In this document: one piece after another, positions 33,862 to 42,325 of the stretch
Numbering within the stretch: the first letter of the stretch is position 1
How the letters are laid out: every line of letters starts with the position of its first letter
Assembly (NCBI GenBank): GCA_017472695.1
Contig: JAFUOQ010000016.1
Span: forward strand, 89,944 to 153,943
DNA: 64,000 bases
From: Clostridia bacterium
Lineage (GTDB): Bacteria > Bacillota > Clostridia > Oscillospirales > CAG-272
Direction of reading: 5' to 3'
Notes under the pieces: model-generated
The model's input: the letters and a program-made list of their open reading frames with translations, nothing else
Told to the model about the DNA's origin: nothing
Database searches by the model: none
Translations under genes and position numbers: made by a program

Positions 33862-34293
33862 TTATTTTTTTGACATTGTTTCTTTTATTTGAGTACTACT
33901 TACTCCGTGTGTATAAGGCAAATACTCTATTGCTACACCAACTTTAGCAAATTGCTCTTCTGTTTTTTGATATCTTTCTGTCCCCTTCCAATCATCTCCG
34001 GAAAAAAGAACATCAAAATTAAATTTATCAAGAGCTAACATTTTATTATCGGTTATTTCATAATTTACCAACACTGCTTCATCAACCGCTTTTAACGCAT
34101 TGAGAATCCTTACGCGATCATCTTCTTTTATAACAGGCTCTTTTTTCTTTATATTTCTGACATAATCATCATCGCAAACGCCAATAATTAGATAATCGCA
34201 CATAGATTTGCAGCGTTCTATTAAGTTCAAATGTCCAACATGAAAAAGATCAAAAACACCTGCAGTGTATCCTACTTTATACTTTTTTGACAT
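33862..34293 (-). CDS. Cytidylyltransferase (glycerol-3-phosphate cytidylyltransferase-like)
   Basis: A 143-residue nucleotidylyltransferase with HVGH at residues 18-21 in TAGVFDLFHVGHLNLI, plus the family's C-terminal STSxI motif (GVSSTQIKETM) near 130. Length matches TagD-like enzymes, which make CDP-glycerol from CTP and glycerol 3-phosphate; related members act on other polyol or choline phosphates. It is immediately upstream of the LicD gene in the reading order of the operon's 3' direction (1 bp apart), suggesting that a CDP-activated group is made and transferred within the same pathway. Confidence 0.8.
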   Translation of the reverse strand: MSKKYKVGYTAGVFDLFHVGHLNLIERCKSMCDYLIIGVCDDDYVRNIKKKEPVIKEDDRVRILNALKAVDEAVLVNYEITDNKMLALDKFNFDVLFSGDDWKGTERYQKTEEQFAKVGVAIEYLPYTHGVSSTQIKETMSKK

Positions 34294-34294
34294 T

Positions 34295-35107
34295 TTAGTT
34301 ATCTCCTTTTTCTTTTAAATAGCATTCATTTACATGGGTAGATTGCGTGGATTTAGGTGGCTTCATATAGTCACCATACATAGCAGTTAATATTTCGTCG
34401 TATCCAACCGGAGCCTTAAATGTATGTCCATCAAACAGAACATCTATTGTTTTTTCGTAGCAAGTGCGATGATACCTGTTTCTCTTTGAATTTGAAAGTC
34501 CTGCAGTCGAACCAACATACTCACATTCGCTAAATGCATACTCATTATTTAATTTTTCTGCCTTCCTTAAATATTTTTTATCTCGGCCAAGAAATTTAAT
34601 AAATGGTCTAACGATTCTCTTTTTAATACTTAAAGCTTTTGGATCTATTATTGAAACATTATGTAACCTATAAAGTCTATATTTTTTGTTGTACCATTTT
34701 TCAAAGTCTTCGAGCTTTTCAGGTTGACCATCTAAAGGAAAAACATCTATATCTATTCCCAAGCTTTCATTATCAGCATAGTAAACGCGCTCTTCTTTTT
34801 TAATTGTTCGTGTGTCTATAACCTTCACATATGTATGCTTACTAATGCTGCTGTAGGGAGAAATTACTTTTAAATTTTCATATTCATTTGCTTCTTCAAA
34901 AACTTTAATAAATCGCTCATAGTCCTCGCGTGGCATTTGAATATCAATATCATCGTCCCATGGAATAAAGCCCTTGTGTCTTATAGCACCCAAGAGTGTA
35001 CCATATGCCAAGAAATATGTAATATTATGTTTTTGGCAAAACATATCTACTTTTTCTAATATTTCAAGTTCTATTTTTTTTATTTCTTCTGTTGAAAGCT
35101 TTCTCAT
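34295..35107 (-). CDS. LicD family phosphotransferase
   Basis: A 270-residue protein with the LicD signature YGTLLGAIRHKGFIPWDDDIDIQMPREDYERF near residues 29-62; the DDDID cluster binds metal. LicD/fukutin-type enzymes move phosphocholine or polyol phosphates from CDP-linked donors to glycans. The neighbouring cytidylyltransferase could supply the donor. It overlaps the upstream GT4 gene by 4 bp. Confidence 0.88.
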   Translation of the reverse strand: MRKLSTEEIKKIELEILEKVDMFCQKHNITYFLAYGTLLGAIRHKGFIPWDDDIDIQMPREDYERFIKVFEEANEYENLKVISPYSSISKHTYVKVIDTRTIKKEERVYYADNESLGIDIDVFPLDGQPEKLEDFEKWYNKKYRLYRLHNVSIIDPKALSIKKRIVRPFIKFLGRDKKYLRKAEKLNNEYAFSECEYVGSTAGLSNSKRNRYHRTCYEKTIDVLFDGHTFKAPVGYDEILTAMYGDYMKPPKSTQSTHVNECYLKEKGDN

Positions 35108-36303
35108 ATTACATCCTTAAAAAGTTCAATGTATTCTTTGAATTTATCGTTTTTATCAAACTTATGCGCACGCGAAACGCATGCACTGGTAGAAAAAGGC
35201 TCGTCATCGCATATACGGATAATTTCCTTCTCCATTGTGTCAACATCATCGACATCAACTACCACGCCACAGCTACTATCAATTATTTCAGGGCTACCGC
35301 CCGTTCTAAAGGTAACTATAGGCGTTCCGCAAGCAAGAGCTTCCATATTTACAGTTGGGAAGGTATCCTCTCTTGTTGCATTGGCAAACACATCACTCGC
35401 TGAATATATTTCGGCAAGCTCGGTTTGGTTAGCCGTACGGTGAATTGAAATTATATTGCCAGGTAATTCTTTATCAATTTCATCATTAGTTCCTACAAGT
35501 ACAATTTGATAATCACTTGGCAAGGATTTTGCAAGCTCCTTAAACACATCAAGTCCTTTGCGTTTTCCCCAGTCAAAAGCAACACCCAAAACAATCTTTT
35601 TGTTTTCAAGACCATACTTTTTTCTAAAGTCACTCTCTCTTGGCTTAAAAATTTCCAAATCTATTCCGTTATTTATAACCTCAACTGGATATTCCTTTAA
35701 ACACGACTCGGAAACCAATCCTGCAAGCCATTTTGAAGGTGTTACTATTGTCATATTCTCAACGCCTGTAAGCCACTCTTTTTTGAGCTTGTACATTTTT
35801 TCGGTTTTATCTACATATGCCTGTGGGTATTGTCTATATTGTGGACACTCATAGCAACCTGTTTTCCACTTGTCGCATTTTGCCATTATAAAGTGTGGGC
35901 ACTGTCCTGTAAACGCCCAGCAATCGTGGAAGGTCCAAACAACCCTTATGTTATTTTTCTTTATGTAATCAAAGAGCATTGGAAGATTGATGCACCAGCA
36001 ATGTAAAATATGTAAATTTATAATGTCCGGCTTGTAGTTATCAATGACCTTTAACAATTTCTTTGTATCACGTTTTGAATAAAGTCCGTTTTTGCCGGTC
36101 AATCTTCCTCTGATAATATGTGAAAGCTTGCCAAAAAACGAGCCGACTAATATATCATCTCTATCACTTTTTTTATAATTCTTTGTCCAGCTAAGGTACG
36201 TTAATGTTTCATAATCGTTTTCTTTAGCAACACTCGAAATGCCGTTTACTATTTTTCCTGTACTGCCGTAAGGTATTCCGTTTATAAAAATCACTTTTTT
36301 CAT
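35104..36303 (-). CDS. Glycosyltransferase, GT4 type
   Basis: A 399-residue GT-B enzyme starting MKKVIFINGIPYGSTGKIVNGIS. A Cys-rich insertion (CWAFTGQCPHFIMAKCDKWKTGCYECPQ) near residues 130-157, with four or five cysteines, is characteristic of a subset of these transferases. The donor domain has VLGVAFDWGKRKGLDVF near 240 and FANATREDTFPTVNMEALACGTPIVTF near 310. It overlaps the polymerase and the LicD genes by 4 bp each, so the three are coupled. Confidence 0.87.
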   Translation of the reverse strand: MKKVIFINGIPYGSTGKIVNGISSVAKENDYETLTYLSWTKNYKKSDRDDILVGSFFGKLSHIIRGRLTGKNGLYSKRDTKKLLKVIDNYKPDIINLHILHCWCINLPMLFDYIKKNNIRVVWTFHDCWAFTGQCPHFIMAKCDKWKTGCYECPQYRQYPQAYVDKTEKMYKLKKEWLTGVENMTIVTPSKWLAGLVSESCLKEYPVEVINNGIDLEIFKPRESDFRKKYGLENKKIVLGVAFDWGKRKGLDVFKELAKSLPSDYQIVLVGTNDEIDKELPGNIISIHRTANQTELAEIYSASDVFANATREDTFPTVNMEALACGTPIVTFRTGGSPEIIDSSCGVVVDVDDVDTMEKEIIRICDDEPFSTSACVSRAHKFDKNDKFKEYIELFKDVI

Positions 36304-37385
36304 CTAAAAAAATCTATAACCTCCGGATGTACATAATATGGATTGTATGGTGATTCTCTAAGAACTATTATAATAAACAGAATAGCCACTACAGAAACTG
36401 CCGAAATAACGATTTCTTTGTTTTTTGAGCTTTTAAAATTAGCTATAACATTTACTGCCGTGAGGGCGATAAATGGTCTGAAATATAGAGATATTCTCGC
36501 TGCCATTGCCATTTGAAGTCCTAATGGAGCAAACATTGTCAAAAGTGCTAGTCCGTTCATTGCTACTCTGTTTTCATAGTTATCCATATCAAATTCAACA
36601 TCAAATATGAATACGCTAACTATAACAAATAAGGTTACACCCAATATTGGAATTATTGAATTAAAATTGGCAGTTGAGTCTACATAATTTCCATATATGT
36701 CCAAATTATATTGCGGAAACAGTTTTGTAAAAATTGGCAGAACTCGAGGGAACAGCACATAAATCAGTGCTCCTGCACCTGCGTAAACGAAGATTGATTT
36801 TGAAGTAAACCTTGTTTTTAATATAAAATAAGCCGGTATCATAACTATAGCAGCTGTTGTGTGGAACGCAGATGCCAAAAGAACCAACGCCATATACTTG
36901 AAAAAATCTTTTTTGTTTTTATTGATATATTTTGTTGCAAAAAAGCATATAGCTACTGCCAATATCTGTCTTATCAAGTTGAAGCTGTCAAAGAACTCAC
37001 CCACGGAAAAGAAGAGCAAAACAGAAAGCCACGGAATTTTTGATCGCTTTCCATATGCCATAAAGCTAAAGCCCATAGTCAAGAATGCAATCACCGTTGC
37101 ATAAAAAACCTCCGACCTAGAAATATAAGAAATTATTTTACTTAAAACAACAAAGCCTGTTTCTACATTAAAGTTCCTTGATAACACCTCGGAAAAATCC
37201 ATTTGGGCAAGTCGTTGAAAAATATTATTATATTCAGGATGGTCGGTTGACATTTCACCTCTGATTCCCGAAACAACAACGAGTACTAAAAACAAAAACC
37301 ACATGCCTCTTGAAGGCTTTTCTTTTCTATAAAACAATACACCGATTAAAATAATCGCTATAGCTACCGATACGTAAACTAACAT
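36300..37385 (-). CDS. EpsG-type polysaccharide polymerase (Wzy-like)
   Basis: A 361-residue membrane protein with about ten helices. GMWFLFLVLVVVSGIRGEMSTDHPEYNNIF near residue 30-60 is the EpsG family block (R-G-x-x-x-D-x-x-x-Y). It would polymerise the flipped repeat units. ATG at 37385 is chosen; a GTG at 37400 overlaps the ribosome site GGGAG. It overlaps the following GT4 gene by 4 bp. Confidence 0.82.
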   Translation of the reverse strand: MLVYVSVAIAIILIGVLFYRKEKPSRGMWFLFLVLVVVSGIRGEMSTDHPEYNNIFQRLAQMDFSEVLSRNFNVETGFVVLSKIISYISRSEVFYATVIAFLTMGFSFMAYGKRSKIPWLSVLLFFSVGEFFDSFNLIRQILAVAICFFATKYINKNKKDFFKYMALVLLASAFHTTAAIVMIPAYFILKTRFTSKSIFVYAGAGALIYVLFPRVLPIFTKLFPQYNLDIYGNYVDSTANFNSIIPILGVTLFVIVSVFIFDVEFDMDNYENRVAMNGLALLTMFAPLGLQMAMAARISLYFRPFIALTAVNVIANFKSSKNKEIVISAVSVVAILFIIIVLRESPYNPYYVHPEVIDFFR

Positions 37386-37425
37386 TGTATTTTTGTTCAC
37401 TCCCTTTAAAATGCTACTAAAATAG

Positions 37426-38619
37426 TTAACTAATAAAGTCTATTACTCGTTTCATTTGAACATTGCAATTCTTTTTAGTTAAAACAAAATCTCGCGCTTT
37501 TTTGCCAAAGCCGAGTCTTTCTTCTCTTGACATATTCGCAACCTCGACGATTTTTGATTTTAGATAATCCTTATCAATCGTATCAAGTGGAATTATGTAG
37601 TCAAAATATTCGTCGGGTATTCCCTTTATTCTGGTTGATAAAACCGGATTGCCCGAAGCCATGTATTCAAACAATTTCGATGGGAAGCAATAAGTTGATG
37701 CCGGCTCGCTAGGATCTCTAGTAGAAATCAACATCGTTGCCTCTCTTTGCTTGTTTAATAAATCCTTTTTTGTTGGCAAATATCCAAGATATTTAATTCG
37801 TTTATCTTCTTTCGCCCTCTCGTTTATAAGCTCGACTGCGTTTCCATTTCCTGTTAGCCAAAGCTCATAATTATCTGGTAGCTCCTTAAACGCATCAAGT
37901 AGCTCCTTTATACCAAAGCGCAAATCAAGCACACCAGAGTACATAACAGAAATTTTGTTCTCGCTTGGCATCAAGTCCTCATCTGCCATCAAAGAAGCAT
38001 CATATGAGCCCTCCATAACAGTAAAGGAGCCGTCCTTTAGCTTAAGGAATTGTGCCATGTGCTTTGAATAAAGGACATATTTGTCCACCCTTTTCATATT
38101 GTGCTTAATGGTTTGCCAATCAATCTTTTTTAAGAATTTCTTTAATGTGGACATATTCATATCCATATACTGTGGCAAATCTGGCACTATTTGGACAAAT
38201 TTTGCATTCTTTATTATCTTTTTTATAGCTACAGCTGCTGCCATAAATGGTGTGTGCATTTCATAGGCAAATACTGTAACATCCTCGCCCTTGTTTTCCC
38301 TTGCCCACTTTTTCGCTTCTTTAACTAATGCTTTCCTTTTGGAAATCAAATTAATGTATTTGCGGGTTCTATATCCCACATTTACACCCTTTTTACCATT
38401 TTCTAATATCCAGTAAACAGTTTTTGTTTTCTTCTCACGATATATTGGATAAGGTGGCAATGCGCTTGCACTAATTGTATCGCAATTTACGCCGTTGTTA
38501 TCTAGTCCGTGACATAGCGCATTGTTTGATGTCTCCGCCGAAAGAGATTTAGCCCCATTTGCAATAAATTTTTCTCTATTCTCTTGGGAATTGCTTACAC
38601 CTATCCATAAATATTTCAT
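37426..38619 (-). CDS. Glycosyltransferase, GT4 type
   Basis: A 397-residue GT-B enzyme. The donor-domain blocks are ISVMYSGVLDLRFGIKELLDAFKELP near residue 230 and STRDPSEPASTYCFPSKLFEYMASGNPVL near 300. The N terminus (MKYLWIGVSNSQENREKF) is unlike the other two GT4 enzymes here, so the three are not recent duplicates. ATG follows AATAGGAG. It is second in the operon. Confidence 0.85.
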   Translation of the reverse strand: MKYLWIGVSNSQENREKFIANGAKSLSAETSNNALCHGLDNNGVNCDTISASALPPYPIYREKKTKTVYWILENGKKGVNVGYRTRKYINLISKRKALVKEAKKWARENKGEDVTVFAYEMHTPFMAAAVAIKKIIKNAKFVQIVPDLPQYMDMNMSTLKKFLKKIDWQTIKHNMKRVDKYVLYSKHMAQFLKLKDGSFTVMEGSYDASLMADEDLMPSENKISVMYSGVLDLRFGIKELLDAFKELPDNYELWLTGNGNAVELINERAKEDKRIKYLGYLPTKKDLLNKQREATMLISTRDPSEPASTYCFPSKLFEYMASGNPVLSTRIKGIPDEYFDYIIPLDTIDKDYLKSKIVEVANMSREERLGFGKKARDFVLTKKNCNVQMKRVIDFIS

Positions 38620-38634
38620 AGCTTCTCCTATTAA

Positions 38635-39423
38635 TTATCTGTATTTAAAAAATCCTTTTATTGCCCAATGCATCATATAATATAAAGATTTCACAATGCA
38701 GATTTTTTCTATTTTTCTATATACGCGCCATTGATACTTTATCATCTTTGTTTTGTTTGTTGAAACGGAATTTTGATGTATTTTGTATGTAGTTAAATTC
38801 TCGTGTAAACACGATACATCTATTCCAGTTTTTAAAATTTGGAGCCAACAAGCAAAGTCTTCTCTTTTTTCTGCTTGCGTTGGCATATATACTTTTCCAA
38901 GCTTTTCAGAATCATATATAACAGTTGAACAGCCAATATAGCAATGCTTGAGTATATCCTTATATGAATATGTGTCTTTTTTCGGGGAAAACACCGTTTC
39001 TTTTTCGTTTTGGCAATCAACCACTGAATAGTTTGTACATGAAAACGCACTGTTCTGCTCGTTCATAAAATCCAAGTGCTTAGATAACTTGTCCTTTGAC
39101 CACAAATCATCGCTATCCAAGAATGCAATATATTTGCCATTTGCTTTCTCGATTGCCCTATTTCTAGATACAGCCGCACCACTATTAGTTTGATTTTCCA
39201 TCAGCTTTATTCTATCATCAGCAAAACGCTTTATTAATTCTATTGAATTATCAGTCGAGCAATCGTCAACTAGAATAAGCTCCCAATTTGTATAGGTTTG
39301 TGCAATTACGCTTTCAATAGTTTCATTAAGATACTTAGATGCGTTGTAAATTGGCATGATTATCGATACAAGAGCATGGTTCTTTTCAACCTGTTTTTCA
39401 ATGTTTTGTGTCTTTGTTTCCAT
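38635..39423 (-). CDS. Glycosyltransferase family 2, first gene of the polysaccharide operon
   Basis: A 262-residue GT-A enzyme: VSIIMPIYNASKYLNETIESVIAQT near residue 18, LVDDCSTDNSIE, and the DxD motif in YIAFLDSDDLWSKDK near 95. The start at 39423 has AGGGGAAAT upstream. The frame is open further upstream to 39519, but that stretch overlaps the promoter and would put a hydrophobic leader on the protein, so it is rejected. The last 30 residues are hydrophobic/basic and may touch the membrane. Confidence 0.87.
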   Translation of the reverse strand: METKTQNIEKQVEKNHALVSIIMPIYNASKYLNETIESVIAQTYTNWELILVDDCSTDNSIELIKRFADDRIKLMENQTNSGAAVSRNRAIEKANGKYIAFLDSDDLWSKDKLSKHLDFMNEQNSAFSCTNYSVVDCQNEKETVFSPKKDTYSYKDILKHCYIGCSTVIYDSEKLGKVYMPTQAEKREDFACWLQILKTGIDVSCLHENLTTYKIHQNSVSTNKTKMIKYQWRVYRKIEKICIVKSLYYMMHWAIKGFFKYR

Positions 39424-39484
39424 ATTTCCCCTATTAATTATATATTTTATGATACACGCACACATGATGTACGCATACATATTT

Positions 39485-39513
39485 ATTATATAATATAATA
39501 CAATATTTGTCAA
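39485..39513 (-). promoter_or_regulatory. Promoter of the surface polysaccharide operon
   Basis: Reading leftward: -35 TTGACA (39508-39513), 17-bp spacer, -10 TATAAT (39485-39490), both consensus. The first gene starts about 60 nt further. Gaps between the fourteen genes are short or negative with no clear internal terminator, so a single long transcript to 22.7 kb is likely. Confidence 0.75.
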
Positions 39514-39533
39514 GAGCAAAAACCGAGCAAGAA

Positions 39534-39592
39534 AAAAACCGCCGAAAATGAAGTGAACTAAATGGGGTTCACTTCAAAATCGGCGGTTTTTT
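39534..39592. terminator. Long terminator after the cyclophilin gene
   Basis: Two stacked stems: CCGCCGA / TCGGCGG and TGAAGTGAAC / GTTCACTTCA, separated by small A-rich internal loops, with T runs on either strand. It ends the leftward cyclophilin transcript and insulates the polysaccharide promoter next to it. Confidence 0.8.
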
Positions 39593-39617
39593 TAATTTTA
39601 ATTAGTTTATTTTAGAA

Positions 39618-41915
39618 TTATTTTGCTGTCTTGTTTGCAACAACTGCCTTTGCAATTCTTGGATATGATTTTGAAACTGTGATAGATGTCTTCTTGCTTG
39701 CTTCAACAGCTGGGTCGCTTGTTGCTGTTACGTTAATTAGCTCTGTTTCGATAACAACCTCGCAAACATCGCCCTTATTAAGCTTCAAGTAGTCATATTT
39801 TTCAAGCTTTTCACCATTTCTGTAGATTGAAACATAGTTTTGCATATCTGTAGGAATTACAAATTCATACATACAGGTTGATGTAGCTGTGAATACATAT
39901 GTTACCTTCTTTTGAGCCTTGTCTTGGTTGGTGATAGCAATTGAGTTATCTACCCAGCTTGAGCTTGTGCTTGATGTTGCTGTGTTAAGGTCAAGTGTTG
40001 GGTCATCAACAGTAATTGTATATTCTGTATCCTTCTTGAAAGCATTTGTATCAGTTAGTTCAAGCTCAATTGTGTATGTCTTTTCCTTTTCAAGGAATGC
40101 ATAAGGTCTTACCTTCTTGCTAACAACTCCAGACTTGTCTGTTTCGTTGTATTCATTTAGAAGCTTTCCATCTGCGTCGTAAATTCTGAACACTTGAGTT
40201 CCATCTACATCAACAGAGAACACGTGCTTGCCAGAAAGCTCTGCGACGAATGTATATAATACCTTTTTAGCATCGAGGTCTGATTGTAGAATTGTAACAT
40301 CTGTATCACCAACAGAAAGCTTTGGCTCTAAAATTTGAAGCTTGTATTCCTTGTCAGCTGTCAAGCCTGTAACAGCCATTGAAAGCTTATAGGTCTTACC
40401 TGCCTCAAGTGTAGCGTAGCCTGTACCAAGCTCCTCGCCTTCTTGATCAAGAATCTTGATTTCCTTAATATCCGTGCTGGAAACAACGTACTTGCCATCT
40501 ACTCCTGCAACGAATGAATATACTACTGTGCCTGCTGTGATTTCGTCCTTTGTGAACTTAACCGTTTCCTCTTCGTTGATTACAAAATATCTTTCATCAA
40601 CAGTGATTTTTCCATTAACACTTGTAGAGTTATCTGCAAATTGTGCACCTGTTGCCGGAACTGCAAATGTATAAAGCTCGCCAGCGGTTAGGTTAAGTGT
40701 CAAGGTTGTGTCTGTTGCCTTACCCTCTACCTTTACACCATTCTTGTCGTTAACTGTGATATCCTTCAAGCTTGTAAATGTGAAGATATATTCACCGGTA
40801 ACTGGAGCTGTGTAGTAGTAATAAAGGATTTTGCCCTCTTCCTTATCCTTGCTTGTGATTGTGCTAATGCTGTTGCTACCTGCTTCAAGAACGCGGTCTG
40901 TGATTATAAAGTTAACTGTGCCTGCAGTTGCGCCTTCTTTAATTGCTATTCTGAACTTGTATTCTGTTCCTGCAACAAGGTATCTTTCAACTGTGCCAAG
41001 TGTTTGTGATTCACCATCGTCAATAATCAAGCCTGTGAAGTTAGCGCCTGATGTGAAGATATATTCACCTGTATATTCAGGTGTAAATGTACGGTCAATG
41101 TATGTTGTTTTGATATCGTTTGCATCGATTTCAATCTTGTTTGTTCCGTTTGAAAGTGCGTTTTCGTCCTTATCGCTGGTTGATGAATCAGACTTGCCTT
41201 GGTAATCCTTTACCATTGTATTGATAATTTCCATATCAGCTGCAACTACCTTACCAAAAGCAGCGTTGTTACCATCGTAACCAGTCTTTTCGTTTGCATA
41301 TGTGTACTCGTCGCCATCATAATCGTCGGTCAAAATCATAAAGTCTGTAGTTGATGAATAATAGCCACTACCTCTAACCATAGTGATAACGCCATAGGTA
41401 TGTGAAATTCTGTTTGCGAAATTGTTATCATAGAATTCGCCGGTAAGAACCTCGTGATTTTCGTGATCATGATCGTCCTCCTCGTTCTTTTCAATAGAAT
41501 GTGAGAAGGTGATGTATTCTGTGCTTGTTGATGTGCTTACGGTTAAATACTTGCTGTCAAAATAGCCCTCTTCAACCTTTTTCTTGAAGTTTGCTACTGT
41601 TTCTGGAGCCTCCTTACCATAAAGCTCAATTCTAACCTTGCCGTAGCCATCAAGCTCGAGCTCTACAATATCAGTAACCTCAAAGCTATGCTCCTGTGGG
41701 TCTAAAAATTCTCTTGGTGTGGTCTTTGTGCAAGCCTTGAAAATATGAACAAAGCCTGTGATTAAAACAACAACAGCTACTGTTGCTAATACAACATAGA
41801 GTGTGTTTAAAGCAACGTTCTTTGCTTTTTTACCTTTCTTTGTTTTGTTTTTCTGTGCCTTTGCTATGTCGGTCTTTTCTGTAACATAGTTGGCATTTTT
41901 CTTATTTTTAGCCAT
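39618..41915 (-). CDS. Membrane-anchored cyclophilin-like protein with repeated beta domains
   Basis: A 765-residue protein. A Lys-rich N terminus precedes one transmembrane helix (about 32-55), so the rest is probably extracellular. Residues 80-245 resemble a cyclophilin peptidyl-prolyl isomerase (VRIELYGKEAPETVANF, HTYGVITMVRGSG, NNAAFGKVVAADMEIINTM), but the usual catalytic F-x-M-Q-G and the active-site Arg and Trp are not visible and a DDHDHENHE stretch is inserted, so activity is doubtful. From about 265 to 745 there are five related beta-sandwich repeats of about 90 residues, each with a Y-x-F...V/F pattern resembling bacterial pre-peptidase C-type domains. The role is unknown; extracellular folding or glycan binding are possible. 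It has its own promoter and a strong terminator. Confidence 0.65.
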   Translation of the reverse strand: MAKNKKNANYVTEKTDIAKAQKNKTKKGKKAKNVALNTLYVVLATVAVVVLITGFVHIFKACTKTTPREFLDPQEHSFEVTDIVELELDGYGKVRIELYGKEAPETVANFKKKVEEGYFDSKYLTVSTSTSTEYITFSHSIEKNEEDDHDHENHEVLTGEFYDNNFANRISHTYGVITMVRGSGYYSSTTDFMILTDDYDGDEYTYANEKTGYDGNNAAFGKVVAADMEIINTMVKDYQGKSDSSTSDKDENALSNGTNKIEIDANDIKTTYIDRTFTPEYTGEYIFTSGANFTGLIIDDGESQTLGTVERYLVAGTEYKFRIAIKEGATAGTVNFIITDRVLEAGSNSISTITSKDKEEGKILYYYYTAPVTGEYIFTFTSLKDITVNDKNGVKVEGKATDTTLTLNLTAGELYTFAVPATGAQFADNSTSVNGKITVDERYFVINEEETVKFTKDEITAGTVVYSFVAGVDGKYVVSSTDIKEIKILDQEGEELGTGYATLEAGKTYKLSMAVTGLTADKEYKLQILEPKLSVGDTDVTILQSDLDAKKVLYTFVAELSGKHVFSVDVDGTQVFRIYDADGKLLNEYNETDKSGVVSKKVRPYAFLEKEKTYTIELELTDTNAFKKDTEYTITVDDPTLDLNTATSSTSSSWVDNSIAITNQDKAQKKVTYVFTATSTCMYEFVIPTDMQNYVSIYRNGEKLEKYDYLKLNKGDVCEVVIETELINVTATSDPAVEASKKTSITVSKSYPRIAKAVVANKTAK

Positions 41916-41947
41916 AAATTCTTCCTTTCTGGATTTATTTCTTGATT

Positions 41948-41976
41948 ATTCTATCATACTTTTTAAAATAAATCAA
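41948..41976 (-). promoter_or_regulatory. Promoter of the cyclophilin-like gene
   Basis: Reading leftward: -35 TTGATT (41971-41976), 17-bp spacer, -10 TAGAAT (41948-41953); the start codon is 33 nt downstream. Confidence 0.55.
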
Positions 41977-42009
41977 TGCATTTTTGATTATTTCTTTTTG
42001 AAAATTGTG

Positions 42010-42038
42010 TTGACTTTGGGAATTTTATGTGATATAAT
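42010..42038 (+). promoter_or_regulatory. Promoter of the scfA-scfB operon
   Basis: -35 TTGACT (42010-42015), 17-bp spacer, -10 TATAAT (42033-42038). The start of the peptide gene is 35 nt downstream with AGGAGG between. Confidence 0.75.
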
Positions 42039-42072
42039 CGTTTCATAAACAGTTTTTAGGAGGATTATTAAC

Positions 42073-42222
42073 ATGGAACACATCAAAACCCTTAAAACAG
42101 GCAACCTTTGCGAAAGCGCTAAAAACGGTGGATGTGGCGAATGCCAGACATCATGCCAATCCGCTTGTAAAACGAGCTGCGGTATCGCTAACCAAGCATG
42201 CGAAAACAACGAAAGAAAATAA
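42073..42222 (+). CDS. scfA: SCIFF ribosomal peptide precursor (six-cysteines-in-forty-five), here with seven cysteines
   Basis: A 49-residue peptide, MEHIKTLKTGNL... through CGECQTSCQSACKTSC to CENNERK, which is unmistakably the SCIFF precursor nearly universal in Clostridia. Cysteines are at 13, 21, 24, 28, 32, 36 and 43; the family normally has six (21, 24, 28, 32, 36 and 43 here), so C13 is extra. The radical SAM enzyme encoded just downstream forms thioether bonds from Cys sulfur to the alpha carbon of a partner residue, classically Thr; T26 and T34 are the candidates. The biological role of the product is not known. AGGAGGATTATTAAC precedes the ATG. It is too short to be found by length-limited gene calling. 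Confidence 0.95.
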   Translation: MEHIKTLKTGNLCESAKNGGCGECQTSCQSACKTSCGIANQACENNERK

Positions 42223-42241
42223 TTGTTAATAGCTAATTTCG

Positions 42242-42281
42242 GGACTGCAGAGGAAAGAGATTTCTCTTTTTTAGGCAGTCC
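42242..42281 (+). promoter_or_regulatory. Attenuator-like hairpin between scfA and scfB
   Basis: A 7-bp stem GGACTGC / GCAGTCC encloses an inner GAAAGAGA...TCTCTTTT pairing and is followed by an interrupted T run (GATTTTATATTT). It is placed to end part of the transcripts after the peptide gene so that more peptide than enzyme is made, or to stabilise the peptide mRNA. This role is inference. Confidence 0.5.
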
Positions 42282-42325
42282 GATTTTATATTTAAATCAA
42301 ATTTGTAATTAACTTACGAGGTAAC

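Noticed and set aside
39424..39519. A longer N terminus for the first glycosyltransferase of the polysaccharide operon
   Set aside because: The extra codons run through the consensus -10 box and lack a ribosome site; ATG at 39423 has AGGGGAAAT.
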